From assembly GCF_003002815.1 (NCBI RefSeq), contig NZ_PVTF01000005.1:607733-671732 (forward strand): a stretch of DNA of 64,000 nt, written 5' to 3'. The notes under the pieces were generated by a model that made no database searches, was not told the DNA's origin, and was given only the letters and a program-made list of their open reading frames with translations. Each line of letters opens with the position of its first letter. The first letter of the stretch is position 1. Source of the stretch: Umezawaea tangerina. Its GTDB lineage: Bacteria; Actinomycetota; Actinomycetes; Mycobacteriales; Pseudonocardiaceae. The position numbers were made by a program, and so were the translations under genes. Of this stretch, positions 62,561-64,000 are shown in pieces.

Positions 62561-63355
62561 ATGTTCGACCTCCACACCCACCACGAGCGCTGCGGGCACG
62601 CCGTGGGCAGCCTGCGCGAGATGGTCGAGGCCGCGATCGAGGCGGGCCTGGACACCATCGGCGTGTCCGACCACTCGCCGTTCTTCGGCAGGCCCGAGGA
62701 CCACTACAAGCCCTGGGTGGCGATGGCCAAGTCCGAGTTCCCGAGGTACCTCGCCGAGGCGGCGGCCCTGCGCGACGAGTTCCGCGACCGGATCACCGTG
62801 CTGGTGGGGGTGGAGTCCGACTTCCTCGACGAGCACGTCGAGCTGTACCGGGAGATCTACCGGCGCCACCCGCTCGACTACATCATCGGCTCGGTGCACA
62901 TCCTGGGCGCCACCGACATCTTCGACCCGGCCCGGTGGGAGGGCGCGGACCTGCTGGCCGAGAAGGAGAGCTACTGCGCCGCCGTGGGCCGGGCCGCCCG
63001 CAGCGGGGTGTTCGACATCCTCGGCCACGTGGACGCGATCAAGGGCAACCGGCCCGAGCTCGTCGACATCCAGACCCCGGCGGTGGACCGGATGCTGCGC
63101 GACATCGTCGAGGCCGACGTGGTGATGGAGATCAACACCTCCGGTGGCACGAAACCGGTCGGCGGCTGGTACCCGTCGCCCGACGTGCTGGAGCGGGCGG
63201 CGTTCTACGGCGTGAAGGTCACCTTCGGCTCGGACGCGCACCGGCCCTCCCGGATCGGCGAGGACTTCGAGGCGGTCCGGGTGCGCCTGCGCGAGCTGGG
63301 CTACCGGCACTGGCACCTGTTCCGCGACCGCAAGCGGGAATGCCGTCCTTTGTAA
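62561..63355 (+). CDS. PHP-domain phosphatase (histidinol-phosphatase-like)
   Basis: A 264-aa metal-dependent phosphoesterase of the PHP/HisK type. Motifs in order: DLHTHHERCGHA (His ligands), VSDHSPFF, GVESDFLDEH, IIGSVHIL, GHVDAIKG, and GSDAHRP at the end. It may dephosphorylate histidinol phosphate or another phosphate ester; no his genes are nearby. ATG 62561 starts exactly at the conserved motif; GTG 62549 is in frame. Confidence 0.88.
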   Translation: MFDLHTHHERCGHAVGSLREMVEAAIEAGLDTIGVSDHSPFFGRPEDHYKPWVAMAKSEFPRYLAEAAALRDEFRDRITVLVGVESDFLDEHVELYREIYRRHPLDYIIGSVHILGATDIFDPARWEGADLLAEKESYCAAVGRAARSGVFDILGHVDAIKGNRPELVDIQTPAVDRMLRDIVEADVVMEINTSGGTKPVGGWYPSPDVLERAAFYGVKVTFGSDAHRPSRIGEDFEAVRVRLRELGYRHWHLFRDRKRECRPL

Positions 63356-63710
63356 CGGGCACCTCGGACGCGCTGGCGGACCGGCCGTCGCAAAGGCGTG
63401 CCGGTGCGACTCCGCGGGCGCCAATGCACCCGACGTGGTTGCGGCGTTTCGGACAATTCCGCTCGATCTTCGACAATCCCCGGCAATGGTTATAGCGACG
63501 GAGGAGCACCACCGCCGCACACTGGTAAGCCAACCGATCGAGACGCACAGCGCCGACCCTCACCGTTTCTTAACCTTCGCTTCGACGCCAGGTGATAGCT
63601 TGTCGGGACAAGGACAACCCGGAGCGGTTCACCCATCCACTGGGTGAGCACCACTGACGCGGTCTCGAACGGAGTACGGAATTGACCGGGCCCCTCGCAC
63701 TCATCGGCCG
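63356..63710. other. Gene-free stretch with two inverted repeats
   Basis: 355 nt with no convincing gene and lower G+C around 63460-63600. It contains CTTGTC/GACAAG around GG (63599-63612) and TCACCCA/TGGGTGA around a 5-nt spacer (63629-63647). Both could be regulator sites for the small ORF and SARP gene that follow. Confidence 0.5.
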
Positions 63711-63935
63711 ATGGCCACGTCGGTGCCGCACCGGCCCGCGTCCGGCGAATTCGACTGGAGCCCGGTGCACGGAGCGGTGCGGCTCAACGCATTCGGATAC
63801 CTGATCGCGGCGCTGGGTGGGCGGCGCGTGCCGCGTCGGCGGAACAGGTCGGACGAAGCACCGGTGCTCGCGCGCCGTGCCGCTCCCGCGGCGCCCGAGG
63901 CCGATGCGGCTCCTCGTCCAGAAAGCCAGTGGTGA
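63711..63935 (+). CDS. 74-aa ORF coupled to the SARP gene
   Basis: A 74-residue frame beginning MATSVPHRPASGEFDW, with a hydrophobic patch (AVRLNAFGYLIAALGG) and an Arg-rich middle (RRVPRRRNRS). Its TGA overlaps GTG 63932, a possible start of the downstream regulator, in a GTGA junction. No strong ribosome-binding site and no family recognised. It may be a true small protein or a coupling leader. Confidence 0.4.
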   Translation: MATSVPHRPASGEFDWSPVHGAVRLNAFGYLIAALGGRRVPRRRNRSDEAPVLARRAAPAAPEADAAPRPESQW

Positions 63936-63940
63936 AGCGG

Positions 63941-64000
63941 ATGCCCACCGACACCAGTCGGGAGTCCCCACTCCGGATCAACATCCTGGGACCGGTGGAA
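63941..64000 (+). CDS. SARP/AfsR-type regulator, N-terminal fragment
   Basis: Only 20 codons lie in the window, ending LRINILGPVE. That is the opening strand of the SARP OmpR-like DNA-binding domain (commonly xFxxLGPxE). Either ATG 63941 or GTG 63932 starts it. SARPs activate antibiotic clusters, so a natural-product locus may continue to the right. Confidence 0.6.
   Translation, partial: MPTDTSRESPLRINILGPVE

Noticed and set aside
1..64000. tRNA, rRNA, riboswitches and integrase-type elements
   Set aside because: None found by eye. Hairpins present are explained as terminators or operators. A covariance-model scan would be needed to exclude a degenerate RNA.

Overview
The window is a high-GC, gene-dense actinomycete chromosome segment. 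Proline/alanine/arginine-rich proteins, frequent ATGA/GTGA start-stop overlaps, LacI and SARP regulators, a TIGR03086-type protein of the mycothiol-linked DinB superfamily, and secreted CBM2/Fn3 enzymes all point to a filamentous soil actinomycete. A Pseudonocardiaceae member (Lentzea/Saccharothrix/Actinosynnema type) is my guess from gene style, not a measured placement. I see no rRNA, tRNA or CRISPR array.

Layout. 0.1-4.8 kb: a complete liv-type ABC importer (two ATPases, two permeases, one lipoprotein receptor). 5.0-5.8 kb: a secreted polyester (PET)-hydrolase/cutinase homologue ending in a strong terminator. 6.1-9.1 kb: a stand-alone C-A-T NRPS module with an asparagine-like specificity code. 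9.2-11.2 kb: a secreted CBM2-Fn3 enzyme behind a DasR-like palindrome. 11.4-18.2 kb: housekeeping and accessory genes, including an HxlR/SDR pair with paired operators and a membrane NACHT NTPase with an amyloid-like N-terminal motif. 18.2-28.0 kb: two secreted serine proteases, a lipoprotein and two two-component systems, one of them containing a pseudokinase.

28.4-47 kb is a plant-glycan island of three LacI modules. One controls a GH3 enzyme through three copies of TGGAGAGCGCTCTCCA. One is tied to a secreted (alpha/alpha)6-like glycosidase through ATCG/CGAT palindromes. One is a rhamnose regulon (TGAAACGTTTCA boxes) with a Tat-exported alpha-L-rhamnosidase, an L-rhamnose isomerase and an ABC importer. 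The importer operon contains an extra 77-aa ORF coupled at both ends.

47-54 kb holds secreted and regulatory genes, an MFS exporter and Ku. Ku ends exactly at the CTAG target of a deleted IS5-family mini-element.

54.6-60.4 kb, minus strand, is the most interesting part. A 21-aa basic peptide gene with its own ribosome-binding site is followed by a 12-bp attenuator-like hairpin. Behind that come six tightly overlapping genes: M16 metallopeptidase, GNAT-like protein, NTP_transf_5-like nucleotidyltransferase, ABC ATPase and two ABC-2 permeases. I read it as a candidate undescribed RiPP (or nucleotidylated-peptide) make-and-export cassette, next to an IclR regulator. The window ends with an SDR, a PHP-family phosphatase, a 74-aa ORF and the first codons of a SARP regulator.
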